A stretch of 64,000 nt of DNA from Schumannella sp. 10F1B-5-1 (GCF_006517535.1 NZ_VHQH01000040.1:1-64000); one strand, 5' to 3'. Shown: positions 31,174 through 40,109, counted from the stretch's first letter. The notes: generated from the sequence alone by a model not told the origin. Numbers and translations: made by a program.

Positions 31174-32729
31174 CGCGCGCACCCTGGTCGCTGCGGCGCC
31201 GGCTGGTCGTCGGCATCGTCGCCCTGCTGGCCGTGCTGGCGATCGTCGTCGGCTCGATCAGCGTGCTCGCACTGCGGCAGAACCTGCTCTCGCGACTGGA
31301 CGAGCAGGTGCGCCAGTCGTTGAACTTCGGCGGGGGACCCGTGATCGTGCCGAGCCCGGGCGGCACCGGCCAGACCGGCTCCGGTGACGGCACCGGCTCC
31401 GGATCCGGCGACGGGAGCGGTTCGACCGGCGGAGCCGACGGCACGGGCGGCACCGGCGAGTCGGAGACCGACACCGGCCCGCAGCGCCGGGTCGGCAACC
31501 TGACCGTGCTGATCGTCGACGACGTCGTGATCCGCGCCGAGTACGTCGACGACACCGGCACCCAGAAGACGCTCACGGTGGCGCAGATCCAGACCCTGGT
31601 GGATGCGGGACTCACGGCGACCCGCCCCGAGAGCGTGCGGCTCGACGGCCTGGGGGAGTTCCGCGCGGCGGAGCGCTCCCGCAACGGCGTCAGCCTGATC
31701 GTCGCGCAGTCGCAGGATCCGGTGACCGAGACGACGCTCAACCTGTCGCTGATCTTCGCGCTCGTGACCCTCGCGGCGCTGCTTCTCGCCGGCGTCGCCG
31801 GCACCGTCGTCGTGCGCCTCGCACTCCGGCCCCTCGGCCGCGTCGCCGCGACCGCCACCCGCGTCGCCGAGCTGCCGCTGGCGGGCGAGGCCGAGATCCG
31901 CGAGCGGGTGCCCGAGGGCGACACCGATCCGCGCACCGAGGTGGGCCAGGTCGGCCACGCCTTCAACACGATGCTCAGTCACGTCGAAGACGCCCTGCGC
32001 GCCCGGCAGGCGAGCGAGGATCGCCTGACCCGCTTCGTCGCGGATGCGAGTCACGAGCTGCGCACGCCGCTCGCGTCGATCCGCGGCTACGCCGAGCTCT
32101 CGCAGCGCGTGCCCGAGGAGCTGCCGCCGGATGTGACCCGCTCGCTCGAGCGCATCGGCTCGGAGTCGGTGCGCATGACGAGCCTGGTCGAGGACCTGCT
32201 GCTGCTCGCCCGGCTCGACTCGGGCGGCGGCCTGCGCCGCGAGGAGGTCGGGCTGGGCCTGCTCGTCGCCGACGCCGTGGCCGATGCGCACGTCGCGGCG
32301 CCGGAGCACCGCTGGCTGCTCGAGCTGCCCGAGGAGGAGGTCGAGCTGATCGGCGATCCCGGGCGCGTGCACCAGGTGGTCGCGAACCTGCTCGCCAACG
32401 CGCGCACGCACACCCCCGCCGGATCGACCGTGACGGCCGAGGTGCTGGCCGACGGCGACGAGGCGGTGCTGCGCATCAGCGACGACGGTCCCGGCATCCC
32501 CGACGAGCTGCAGCCGAAGCTGTTCGGCCGCTTCGTGCGCGGCGACGACTCGCGCACCCGCGCGACCGGCAGCACCGGCCTCGGCCTGTCGATCGTGAAG
32601 GCGATCGTGGATGCGCACCACGGCACGGTGCGCGTCGAGAGCGAGCCCGGCGCGACCGTGTTCGAGGTGCGCCTGCCGCTCGCCGGCCCCGCGCCGGCCC
32701 CGGAGCCCGGCGCCGACGCGGAGCGCTGA
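31170..32729 (+). CDS. sensor histidine kinase
   Basis: A 519-aa membrane kinase. Transmembrane helices are at about 13-35 and 195-218, enclosing a sensor region whose early part is a Gly/Ser/Thr/Asp-rich low-complexity insert (about 50-110). HAMP is at about 220-280, HisKA has the phospho-His in DASHELRTPLASIRGY (about residue 295), and the HATPase domain has NLLANARTHTP, ISDDGPGIPDE and GLGLSIVKAIV. Partner of the response regulator just upstream. Confidence 0.95.
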
Positions 32730-32785
32730 ACGACGAGGAGGGCTGAGCGGTGCGCTCAGCCCCCCTCGGCGGGTCGGCGGATCGC

Positions 32786-33208
32786 TCAGCCGACCTCGAC
32801 GTCGATGCGCACGTCGATGTTGCCGCGCGTCGCGTTCGAGTAGGGGCAGACCTGGTGCGCCGCCTCGGCGACGCGGCGCGCATCCTCGAGCGAGACGCCG
32901 CCCATCTCGACGCGCAGGGTGACGGCGAGGCCGTAGCCGCCGCCGTCGATGGATCCGATGCCGACCTCGGCCGTGACGGCCGAGTCCTGCACCGGGATGC
33001 CGAGGGCCTTGCCCTGGCCCTTGAGGGCCGAGTGGAAGCAGGCCGAGTAGCCGAGCGCGAACAGCTGCTCGGGGTTGACGGCTCCGCCGGGTCCGCCCAT
33101 CTCGGTCGGCACGGCGAGCTGCACCTGCAGGATGCCGTCGCTCGTCGCCGCGGTTCCGTTGCGGCCGTCGCCGAGGCTCGTGGCGACGGCGGTGTAGATG
33201 GGGTCCAT
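32786..33208 (-). CDS. ohr: organic hydroperoxide resistance protein (Ohr/OsmC family)
   Basis: A 140-aa thiol peroxidase reducing organic hydroperoxides. The two redox cysteines are in YSACFHSAL and HQVCPYSNATRGNI, the distinguishing Ohr pattern. The start MDPIYTAVATSLGDGRNG is typical. No OhrR-type MarR gene is adjacent. Confidence 0.95.
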   Translation of the reverse strand: MDPIYTAVATSLGDGRNGTAATSDGILQVQLAVPTEMGGPGGAVNPEQLFALGYSACFHSALKGQGKALGIPVQDSAVTAEVGIGSIDGGGYGLAVTLRVEMGGVSLEDARRVAEAAHQVCPYSNATRGNIDVRIDVEVG

Positions 33209-33349
33209 TGCGGGGGTCCTTCCTGGTGCGGTCGGGCGCGGTCTCGACCGCGCTCCACCGACCACCGTATCCAGACACGGTGACGCGCCGCCGAGCAGAC
33301 GGTGACGAGCAGGGATGCTCATCTCCGCCTGCCCGACGGCGTTCCCCCC

Positions 33350-33386
33350 GACCGCGGCAGACGTCCCCTCGATCTCTGCCGCGGTC
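33350..33386 (-). terminator. 12-bp stem-loop downstream of the repeat surface protein
   Basis: GACCGCGGCAGA (33350-33361) and TCTGCCGCGGTC (33375-33386) are exact complements with a 13-nt loop, about 70 nt after the stop of the minus-strand gene at 33455. Nothing gene-like is seen in the rest of 33209-33454. Confidence 0.6.
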
Positions 33387-33454
33387 ATCCGATCGCACGC
33401 GGGGAGCCGCCCGCCCGAGCGCTCAGCGCCTCGAGCGGACGGCGTCCGCGGCGA

Positions 33455-35374
33455 TCAGGCCTGGCGGCGGCGCCAGACGACGCCGAGCAGCAGCAGCACG
33501 GTTCCGAGTCCGAGCAGGAGGGCGATCGCCGTGACGGCGGTCTCGACCTCGATGCCCGTGCTCGCGAGCGTGCGCGTGCCCGACCCGTCGGCCGCGGCGA
33601 CGATGCCGCCGCCGGTGCCGCCGGCGTCACCCGATCCGTCACCCGACTCGTCGCCGGTGCCCGACCCGTCTCCGGGATCGGTGCCGTCACCGGGGTCGGT
33701 GCCGTCGCCCGGGTCCTCGCCCGGGATCGACTCGATCGAGTCGCTCTCCACGCCCTCGGTCTCGCTGTCGCCGACCACCGAGACGGCGTTGCCGCCGGCG
33801 ATGATCGGGATGCGGATGACCGGGACGATCTGCGAGCCGCCGGCGGTGCTGTCGCTGCCGTCGGTCGTGGCGCCCTCGCTGCCGTCACCGGCGGGCAGGC
33901 CGCCCGTGACCGAGCTGTCGGTCGCGGTGCTGTCGCCCACCACCGAGATGGCGTTGCCGCCGGCGACGATCGGCGCGGCCACATCGGTCACGACCTGCGT
34001 GCCCGAGGCGGTGCCGTCCGATCCCGAGGTGCTCGGGCCGGTGGCGTCACCCGCGGTGCCGGGCGTGGAGCCGCCCGTCACCGCGGTGCTCGATCCGGTG
34101 CTGGCGCTGTCGCCGAGCACGCTGATCGCGTTGCCCCCGACGGTCACCGGGGCGGCGACGTCAGGCGCGATCTGGGTGCCCGAGGCGACGCCGTCGGAAC
34201 CAGAGGTGGAGGCCGGGGCGCCCGAGCCGGCGGTGCCGGCCGGGTCGCCCGTCGTGGTGCCGACCGACGAGTCGGTCGCGGTGCTGTCGCCGAGCACGCT
34301 GATCGCGTTGCCGCCGACGGTCACCGGGGCGGTCACGTCACCGGTCACCTGGGTGCCCGACAGCGTGCCGTCCGATCCGGAGGTGGTCGGCGCGGCGGCC
34401 GCGGAGTCGCCCGCGGTCGATCCGCCGACCGCGGTGCTGGAGCCGGTCGAGCTGCTGTCGCCGAGCACGCTGATCGCGTTGCCCCCGAGCGTCACCGGGG
34501 CGGCGGCATCCGGGGCGATCTGGGTGCCCGAGGCGATCCCGTCGGAACCGGAGGTCGAGGCCCCCGGGCCGGCGGTCGCGGCGTCGGATCCGTCGCCGGC
34601 GGGCGCACCCGAAGCGCCCGTCGTGCCGGTCGTCGAGCCGCTGCTCGCCGAGTCGCCGACGACGCTGATCGCGTTGCCGCCGACCGTGATCGGCAGCCCG
34701 ACGGCGCCGAGGATCTGCGTGCCGGCCGCGATGCCGTCCGCACCGTCGGTCGTCGCGGCGCTGCCCGCGGCGGTCGAGACGGGGGCGGAAGTCGCGGTGG
34801 ACGACTCGCTCGAGGCGCTGTCGCCGAGCACGCTGATCGCGTTGCCGCCGAGGGTGATCGGCGCGTTCACGCCGGCCACCGCCTGGGTGCCCGAGGCGGC
34901 GCCGTCGCCGCCCGTGGTGGTCGCGCCGTCACCGGTCGCGGGGGCCGGTGCCGGGGCACTCGACGCCGCATCCGAGCTGGCGCTGTCACCGGCCACGCTG
35001 ATGCTGTTGCCGCTCACCGTGATCGGCACGTTCACGGTGACCAGCGCCTGCGTTCCGCCGAGCAGCGAGCTGTCGCCGGAGGTCGTGGGCGCGGCCGGCG
35101 CGGGGGCCGGGGGGGCGGGGTCGGGCGCGGGCTCGGCCGCCGGAGCGGGGGCCGTGGTCGCGCCACTCGATGACGAGTCGCCGAGCACCGAGAGCGAGAG
35201 ACCGCTGACATCGACCGGCGCGTTCACGCTGATCAGGGCCTGCGATCCGCCGAGGATGCTGTCGTCGCCATCGGTGGAAGGCTGTTCTGCGGCGTTCGCG
35301 ACGCCGCATCCGAGGGCCATCAGGCCGCCGGTGAAGAGGACTCCCATGAGCCCTCGCGAAACGATTCTGTTCAC
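33455..35374 (-). CDS. cell-surface protein with nine chaplin-like repeats and LAxTG sorting signal
   Basis: A 639-aa secreted protein. A signal peptide (about 1-29) is followed by nine units of about 50-65 aa. Each holds a core of the form (S/G)GTQ-x8-P(V/I)-x3-GNAISV(L/V)GDS, separated by Ser/Thr/Ala/Gly/Pro linkers. The core resembles the Streptomyces chaplin domain (GN..V..PV.V.GN.V.V.G) but without its cysteines; kinship is an inference. A PGDGTD-type Asp/Gly stalk (about 545-590) leads to LASTG (about 603-607), a transmembrane helix and RRRQA, a class E-type LAxTG wall-sorting signal. No sortase gene is in the window. Confidence 0.75.
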   Translation of the reverse strand: MNRIVSRGLMGVLFTGGLMALGCGVANAAEQPSTDGDDSILGGSQALISVNAPVDVSGLSLSVLGDSSSSGATTAPAPAAEPAPDPAPPAPAPAAPTTSGDSSLLGGTQALVTVNVPITVSGNSISVAGDSASSDAASSAPAPAPATGDGATTTGGDGAASGTQAVAGVNAPITLGGNAISVLGDSASSESSTATSAPVSTAAGSAATTDGADGIAAGTQILGAVGLPITVGGNAISVVGDSASSGSTTGTTGASGAPAGDGSDAATAGPGASTSGSDGIASGTQIAPDAAAPVTLGGNAISVLGDSSSTGSSTAVGGSTAGDSAAAAPTTSGSDGTLSGTQVTGDVTAPVTVGGNAISVLGDSTATDSSVGTTTGDPAGTAGSGAPASTSGSDGVASGTQIAPDVAAPVTVGGNAISVLGDSASTGSSTAVTGGSTPGTAGDATGPSTSGSDGTASGTQVVTDVAAPIVAGGNAISVVGDSTATDSSVTGGLPAGDGSEGATTDGSDSTAGGSQIVPVIRIPIIAGGNAVSVVGDSETEGVESDSIESIPGEDPGDGTDPGDGTDPGDGSGTGDESGDGSGDAGGTGGGIVAAADGSGTRTLASTGIEVETAVTAIALLLGLGTVLLLLGVVWRRRQA

Positions 35375-35393
35375 GGAGGGAACTCCTTGCCTG

Positions 35394-35412
35394 CGGAGCC
35401 GATGAGGCTCCG
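35394..35412 (-). other. 7-bp hairpin in the gap between the two surface-protein genes
   Basis: CGGAGCC (35394-35400) and GGCTCCG (35406-35412) flank a 5-nt loop upstream of the repeat-protein gene. The perfect palindrome GGCACGTGCC lies nearby at 35428-35437. They could be a weak terminator for the upstream gene or leader structure for the downstream one. Confidence 0.35.
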
Positions 35413-35464
35413 TACTGCTGAATGAGGGGCACGTGCCGCGGAGGAGGCGCGGTCGCCGCTCAGG

Positions 35465-36604
35465 TCAGTCGGGCGAGGAGTCGGTGTCGAAGGTGGGCGT
35501 CGACGGCAGCGCGTCGTCGCCGGTGAGCCGGATGCCGCGGTCGGCGAGCGCCGGGATCGCGGAGGTCGAGAGGTCGGCGGCCGCAGCGGCCGTGGCGCCG
35601 CCGGCCGATGCCGTCGCCGTGGCGGTGCCGCCGGGCAGCGAGGCCGGGCCGCCGGGGAGCCCCGGGCCGGCCGGCTGCGGGGTCGCGGCGACCTGCACGG
35701 CGGCGGTCGTCGCCGCGGCGTGCGCCGCATCGCGGGCGGCGAGGTGCAGGGCGCCGGCACCGGTCGTGCCGGGAGCGACGGCGCTCGCCGCGGCTTCGGC
35801 CGCCGGAAGCGCACCGGTGCCCCCGGCCCCCGGAAGGGCCGGCGCAGCGGGTGTCGTCGAGAGCCCCGATCCGACGCCGCGCACGACGTCGGCGACGGGC
35901 GAGAGCACCGGCCGGGTGACCTGACCGAGATCGGCCGTCACGCCGTCGACGAGCCCCGTCACCGGGGTCGTCAGCGACGCCACGGGGCTGCAGCCGAGCA
36001 GCGCCGAGAGCGGCGATCCGAGCACCGGAAGGCCCGCGATCGTCTGGTCGAGAGCTCCGGCGACGGGGCCGATCAGACGGCCCGTCAGGCCGCTCTCGAG
36101 CAGGGTCGGCACGCCGTCGACGACGCCCGCGACCGGGGTCGTCAGAGCGCTGAGATCGGCGGTCGGAGCCGGCATCGCCGGGGTCGTCGGAGCCGCCTCG
36201 ACGGGCGCCGGAGCGACCGGTGCGGCGGGCGCCGGAGCGGCCGGGACCGGGGTCGCCGGGGCCGGAGCGGCGGGCGCCGGAGCCGGTGCAGGTGAGGCCG
36301 GGGTGACGGCGTTCACGACGGTGCCGAGCGTCTGCCCGACGGGCTCCGTGACGGCCGTCAGAAGGCCGCCGACGGCGCCGAGGAGGCCGCCCGACGAGGG
36401 CGTTCCCGACGGCTGCGAGCCGGCCGGAGGCGGGGTCGCAGCTCCGTCGTCGGCGTGCGCCGGAGCGCCGCCGAGAGCGACCGCGAGAAGAGCGCCGGCC
36501 ATCGCCAGGAGGGCGAGCAGAACCGCCCGGAGCACCCGATGCGGTGCTTTCTGAGCCCCCTGCGCTGGTGAGTCGCAGGTCGGAGAGACACAGACCTGAT
36601 CCAC
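35465..36604 (-). CDS. secreted Ala/Pro/Thr-rich protein
   Basis: A 379-aa protein with a signal peptide (hydrophobic about 26-46, cleavage near APAHA) and a low-complexity body: Pro-Ala repeats (about 100-145), then imperfect repeats of TTPV.GLVDGV..L type, and an Ala/Thr/Gly-rich tail. There is no LPxTG-like motif or terminal helix, so it is probably released or peptidoglycan-associated. The GTG at 36604 gives about 24 residues before the hydrophobic core; a GTG at about codon 24 would give a tighter signal peptide. It lies 90 bp upstream of the repeat surface protein on the same strand, so a shared surface role is likely. Family not recognised. Confidence 0.6.
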   Translation of the reverse strand: MDQVCVSPTCDSPAQGAQKAPHRVLRAVLLALLAMAGALLAVALGGAPAHADDGAATPPPAGSQPSGTPSSGGLLGAVGGLLTAVTEPVGQTLGTVVNAVTPASPAPAPAPAAPAPATPVPAAPAPAAPVAPAPVEAAPTTPAMPAPTADLSALTTPVAGVVDGVPTLLESGLTGRLIGPVAGALDQTIAGLPVLGSPLSALLGCSPVASLTTPVTGLVDGVTADLGQVTRPVLSPVADVVRGVGSGLSTTPAAPALPGAGGTGALPAAEAAASAVAPGTTGAGALHLAARDAAHAAATTAAVQVAATPQPAGPGLPGGPASLPGGTATATASAGGATAAAAADLSTSAIPALADRGIRLTGDDALPSTPTFDTDSSPD

Positions 36605-36661
36605 GGCCTACCACCCCCCTGGCGATCGAACCGTTGACCGGGAATGTACGCCCCTCCTCAC

Positions 36662-36675
36662 CCCCTGTCCAGGGG
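36662..36675. promoter_or_regulatory. palindrome CCCCTG-tc-CAGGGG
   Basis: A perfect 6-bp inverted repeat, 58 bp upstream of the secreted protein start on the minus strand and 139 bp from the divergent G6PD-family gene. It is similar in core to the palindromes at 18217-18232 and 18279-18292, which also precede a probable exported protein. Confidence 0.4.
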
Positions 36676-36813
36676 TCACAGAGAAATCCCCAGGAACGGG
36701 TTCCGGATGCCGGCGCGACCGCCCGGCGCCGATGCCGTCGCCGACGTCGTGAGAGTGGATGCGCGCCGTGAGACCCGCGCTCCCGGACACCCGCGCGGGG
36801 TAGCGTCACCCGC

Positions 36814-38187
36814 ATGGCGACCCCTCCCGTGGACACCCTGATCGTGCTCGGCGCCGGCGGCGACCTGACCTCGCGGCTGCTGCTGCCGGGGCTCGGCTCG
36901 CTGCTCTCCTCCTCGCGCGGAACCGACCTGAAGCTCATCGGCGTCGACCGCGCCGAGGTGAGCGACGACGCCTGGCGCGCCAAGGTCGAGGACGCGTTCG
37001 ACGGCACGCCGAGCGCGCGGGCGAGCAGGGTCGCGCGCGCATCCACCTATCTGGTCGGCGATGCGACCAGCGCCGACGATCTGGGTCGCGCGCTCGCCGC
37101 CGCGACCGGGCGCACCGCCCTCTACTTCGCTCTGCCGCCGGCCGTCGCCGAGAAGGCCTGCGCCGCGCTGCGTGAGGTCGACCGGCCGCCGGGGCTCGTG
37201 CTCGCGCTGGAGAAGCCCTTCGGCAGCGACTACGGCAGCGCGCGTCGGCTCAACCGCCTGCTCGAGACGCTCGTGCCCGAGGAGCAGGTGTTCCGCGTCG
37301 ACCACTTCCTCGGCAAGTCGACCGTGCTCAACCTGATCGGGCTGCGCTTCGCCAACCGGCTGCTCGAGCCGCTGCTGTCGGCGCAGAACGTCGAGCGCGT
37401 CGACATCGTCGCCGACGAGGCGCTCGGCCTCGAGGGTCGCGCCGGCTACTACGACCACGCCGGCGCGCTGCGCGACATGATCCAGAGCCACCTGCTGCTC
37501 GTGCTCGCCCTCGCGGCGATGGAGCCGCCGTCGTCGGTCGAGTCGGAGGACCTGCGCGGCGCGATGGCCCAGGTGCTGCGGGCGACCCGCCCCTGGCGCC
37601 CCGACGGCACGACGAGCCGGCGCGGCCGCTACACCGCCGGCACGATCGGCGGCCGCGCGCTGCCCGACTACGCCGACGAGCCCGGCGTCGTCGCGGCCCA
37701 CCGCACCGAGACGCTCGCCGAGATGACCGTCGCGATCGACACCTGGCGCTGGGCGGGCGTGCCGTTCACGCTGCGCTCGGGCAAGGCGCTCGGCACCGGT
37801 CGGCAGGAGATCGTCTTCACCCTGCGCGACGTGCCCCACCTGCCGTCGGGCATGTCGGGGCCGAAGCGCACCGCGCGCATCCGCATCGGGCTGAAGCCGG
37901 CCGTGCTCGAGCTCGATCTCGCGACGAACGGCCGCGGCGACCCCTTCGACCTGGAGTGGGAGACGCTGCGCACCGACTTCGCCGACAACGAGCTGAGCGC
38001 CTACGGCGAGGTGCTCGCCGAATTGGTCGAGGGCGATCCGACGCTGTCGGTGCGCGGCGATGTCGCCGAGCAGTGCTGGCGCATCGTCGGGCCCGTGCTC
38101 GCCGCCTGGGAGCGGGGCGAGGTGCCGCTGCAGAGCTACGCCGCCGGATCCGACGGGCCGCGCGGCTGGGGGACGCCGCTGGTCTGA
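36814..38187 (+). CDS. glucose-6-phosphate dehydrogenase-family protein (non-canonical)
   Basis: A 457-aa protein of the Zwf family, shorter than housekeeping enzymes (about 500 aa). The nucleotide-binding start is VLGAGGDLTSRLLLPGL, with Gly replacing the usual Ser of GASGDL. ALEKPFGSD carries the conserved Lys, and the active site RVDHFLGKS has the catalytic His but Phe and Ser where RVDHYLGKE is usual. It is not flanked by tkt/tal/opcA as the main zwf usually is in actinobacteria, so it is probably a paralogue with altered substrate or coenzyme use. TAGCGT (36801-36806) is 7 nt before the ATG (leaderless). Confidence 0.85.
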   Translation: MATPPVDTLIVLGAGGDLTSRLLLPGLGSLLSSSRGTDLKLIGVDRAEVSDDAWRAKVEDAFDGTPSARASRVARASTYLVGDATSADDLGRALAAATGRTALYFALPPAVAEKACAALREVDRPPGLVLALEKPFGSDYGSARRLNRLLETLVPEEQVFRVDHFLGKSTVLNLIGLRFANRLLEPLLSAQNVERVDIVADEALGLEGRAGYYDHAGALRDMIQSHLLLVLALAAMEPPSSVESEDLRGAMAQVLRATRPWRPDGTTSRRGRYTAGTIGGRALPDYADEPGVVAAHRTETLAEMTVAIDTWRWAGVPFTLRSGKALGTGRQEIVFTLRDVPHLPSGMSGPKRTARIRIGLKPAVLELDLATNGRGDPFDLEWETLRTDFADNELSAYGEVLAELVEGDPTLSVRGDVAEQCWRIVGPVLAAWERGEVPLQSYAAGSDGPRGWGTPLV

Positions 38188-38211
38188 GCGGAGCGTGGTC
38201 TGAGCGGATCG
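38180..38211 (+). repeat. 16-bp tandem duplication across a stop codon
   Basis: TGGTCTGAGCGGAGCG (38180-38195) is followed by a copy with one change (38196-38211). The first copy contains the TGA of the G6PD-family gene. Confidence 0.85.
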
Positions 38212-38290
38212 CACCCGGGCGCGGGCGCGCATCCCGAATCGGGTGAACCCCGCACGGGGCGCTTGACCCGTGCGCGTCGACTGCGCGAGC

Positions 38291-38824
38291 ATGACGACGA
38301 TGGCCGACATCGACGGCTCGCGGATCCGACTGGAGCCCGCGACCCTGGATCAGCTCGATGCGTACTTCCGGGATCCTGACCAGCTCGCGGAGGCGCTGCG
38401 ATCGCCCCTGCCCGCGGGATGGCCCTTCGACGTCACCGCGTTCCTCTGGGTGGCGAATGCGCTGCAGCGCGCGCCCGAGGCGGCGGCGCGCTGGATGTAC
38501 TGGGCGTTCGACGCTGAGACCGGCCGGCTGATCGGCGACGGCGGGCTGCGCTCGGAGGCCGCGGGCGCGCTCGAGCTGAGCTACGAGGTGGCCGAGGAGT
38601 TCCGCGGGCGCGGCTACGGCGCCCCGCTCGTCGATGCGCTCTGCCGCCTCGGCTTCGAGGATGCGGCGATCGAGCGGGTCGAGGTGCACACGCGCCTCGA
38701 CGACGAGGCCTCGCCGCCGACGCTGCTGCGTGCCGGCTTCACGCGGGTGGGCGTGCAGGAGCCCGCCGATCCCGAGGTCGCGCGAGCTCTCGTCGCGTGG
38801 GTGCGCGAGCGACCCGCGAGCTGA
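38291..38824 (+). CDS. GNAT-family N-acetyltransferase
   Basis: A 177-aa acetyltransferase of the RimJ/RimL-like subgroup: IRLEPATLDQLDAYF opening, LSYEVAEEFRGRGYGAPLVDALC acetyl-CoA loop (RGRGYG), and VEVHTRLDDEASPPTLLRAGF. The substrate is unknown. The ATG at 38291 is chosen over a GTG 21 nt upstream and an ATG 9 nt downstream. A perfect 8-bp hairpin (CGCACGGG/CCCGTGCG, 38251-38274) precedes it. Converges with the DUF1905 gene 6 bp away. Confidence 0.82.
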   Translation: MTTMADIDGSRIRLEPATLDQLDAYFRDPDQLAEALRSPLPAGWPFDVTAFLWVANALQRAPEAAARWMYWAFDAETGRLIGDGGLRSEAAGALELSYEVAEEFRGRGYGAPLVDALCRLGFEDAAIERVEVHTRLDDEASPPTLLRAGFTRVGVQEPADPEVARALVAWVRERPAS

Positions 38825-38829
38825 GCCGC

Positions 38830-39261
38830 TCAGCCCAGGCTGTCGAGCACCTTCTGGATGCGCCGCTCCCGCGTCGCCTCGGCCTTCGCCTCGGCGACCG
38901 AGCGCGCGTGCTCCTTGCGTGCCGAGTAGGAGAGCGCGTCGAAGGCCGCGCGCGATCCCGCCGACTCCAGCGCCGCCGCGAGCTCGGCCGGCACCTCGAC
39001 CGTGCGCTCGCCCGCATCCAGCTCGAGGGTCACGTCGTGCTCCTCGCCGCCCGCGACGCCGGCCGACCTGCGGATCGCCGCCGACACGGGGATGAGGTAG
39101 CGCCCGCCCATGACCGCGATCGTCGAGGCGTAGCCGAAGCCGTTCAGGGTGACCCGCACCGGAACGCGCTTGCCGACTCCGAAGCCGAGCACGACATCCT
39201 CGGGCACCTCGATGCCGACGTTGTTGCCCATCTGGAACAGGGTCGTGTGGAAGGTGGGCAT
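38830..39261 (-). CDS. DUF1905 / YdeI-OmpD-associated protein
   Basis: A 143-aa protein. The N-terminal about 95 residues fit DUF1905, a small barrel (FHTTLFQMGNNVGIEVPED, GGRYLIPVSAAIRR). The C-terminal about 45 residues fit the YdeI/OmpD-associated helical segment (FDALSYSARKEHARSVAEAK, RRIQKVLD). Function unknown. Confidence 0.85.
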   Translation of the reverse strand: MPTFHTTLFQMGNNVGIEVPEDVVLGFGVGKRVPVRVTLNGFGYASTIAVMGGRYLIPVSAAIRRSAGVAGGEEHDVTLELDAGERTVEVPAELAAALESAGSRAAFDALSYSARKEHARSVAEAKAEATRERRIQKVLDSLG

Positions 39262-39392
39262 GGCGCCTCCTGTGGCGATGACGTGCCGACACCGGGTCGG
39301 GTCCGGATCGATCCTCGCGCATCCGCCCTTCCGGTGGAACGCCCGCCGCGCGGGTTCCGGACGCGCCGCCCTGCGCCGGTAGGCTGTGCCGC

Positions 39393-39566
39393 ATGAAGGT
39401 GTTCGCGTTCCTGGTCTGTCTCGTGCTCTTCGTCGGCGCGTTCTTCCTGTTCGGCTACGCCTTCGCCGTGCCGGAGCCCTACCACCTGGTGATGTTCGCC
39501 GGCGGTCTGGCCGCGATCGCGATCTCGCTGATCATCCCGTTCCACCTGCTCGAGAAGCTCGACTAG
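39393..39566 (+). CDS. 57-aa two-helix membrane protein
   Basis: A short ORF from ATG 39393 to TAG 39566. It encodes two hydrophobic helices (MKVFAFLVCLVLFVGAFFLF and the span around FAGGLAAIAISLIIPFHLL) joined by a short PEPYH-containing loop. TAGGCT (39380-39385) ends 7 nt before the ATG, the same leaderless spacing as many other genes here, which supports it as real. It ends 8 nt before the next gene. Function unknown. Confidence 0.7.
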   Translation: MKVFAFLVCLVLFVGAFFLFGYAFAVPEPYHLVMFAGGLAAIAISLIIPFHLLEKLD

Positions 39567-39574
39567 GTCCGCCG

Positions 39575-40081
39575 ATGGCAGGTCGCCCGGCTGCCGCGAG
39601 CGTCGACATCGTGGTCGCCGCTCCGCTCGCCGAAGTGTTCGCCACGACGGTCGCCACCGATCCGGCGGCCTTCTACCCGCGATTCGGCCCGCTGCCGGCG
39701 GTGACCTCGGTCAGCGAGCAGACCGCCGCCTTCGATCAGATCGGCGCGCACCGCCGGCTGCACCTGTCCGACGGCGGCTCGGTCATCGAGACCGTCGTCG
39801 AGGTGGATGTGCCAAGCCGCCATGTCTACGAGCTCAGCCGGTTCGCGAAGCTGTTCGGCCGCCTCGTGTCGGGGGCACGCGCCGAGTGGGTCTTCACCGA
39901 GGAGACCGGCGGGACGCGCATCCACTGGACCTACGCCTTCCACCCGCTGCCCGGCCGCGGCCCGATCGTGCACCTGATCGTCCGACTCTTCTGGGCGCCC
40001 TACATGCGCAGCGTGCTGCCGGCCATCGCGCGGCAGTCGGGTGAGCTCGTGACGGGCGCCGCGGCGCGCCCCGTCGACTGA
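39575..40081 (+). CDS. SRPBCC (polyketide cyclase-like) family protein
   Basis: A 168-aa protein of the START/SRPBCC superfamily: ASVDIVVAAPLAEVFATTV, FYPRFGPLPAVTSV, WVFTEETGGTRIHWTYAFHPLPG and a C-terminal helix. It probably binds a hydrophobic ligand; the function is unknown. The ATG at 39575 lies 8 nt after the stop of the 57-aa membrane protein, suggesting co-transcription. Confidence 0.82.
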   Translation: MAGRPAAASVDIVVAAPLAEVFATTVATDPAAFYPRFGPLPAVTSVSEQTAAFDQIGAHRRLHLSDGGSVIETVVEVDVPSRHVYELSRFAKLFGRLVSGARAEWVFTEETGGTRIHWTYAFHPLPGRGPIVHLIVRLFWAPYMRSVLPAIARQSGELVTGAAARPVD

Positions 40082-40109
40082 GGCGCGCTCCGCCGAACGT
40101 CGCCGTGAC

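Noticed and set aside
33209-33388. 60-residue N-terminal extension of Ohr to 33388
   Set aside because: Ohr proteins begin near MDPIYTA; the extension is low-complexity and contains the region used by intergenic sequence.
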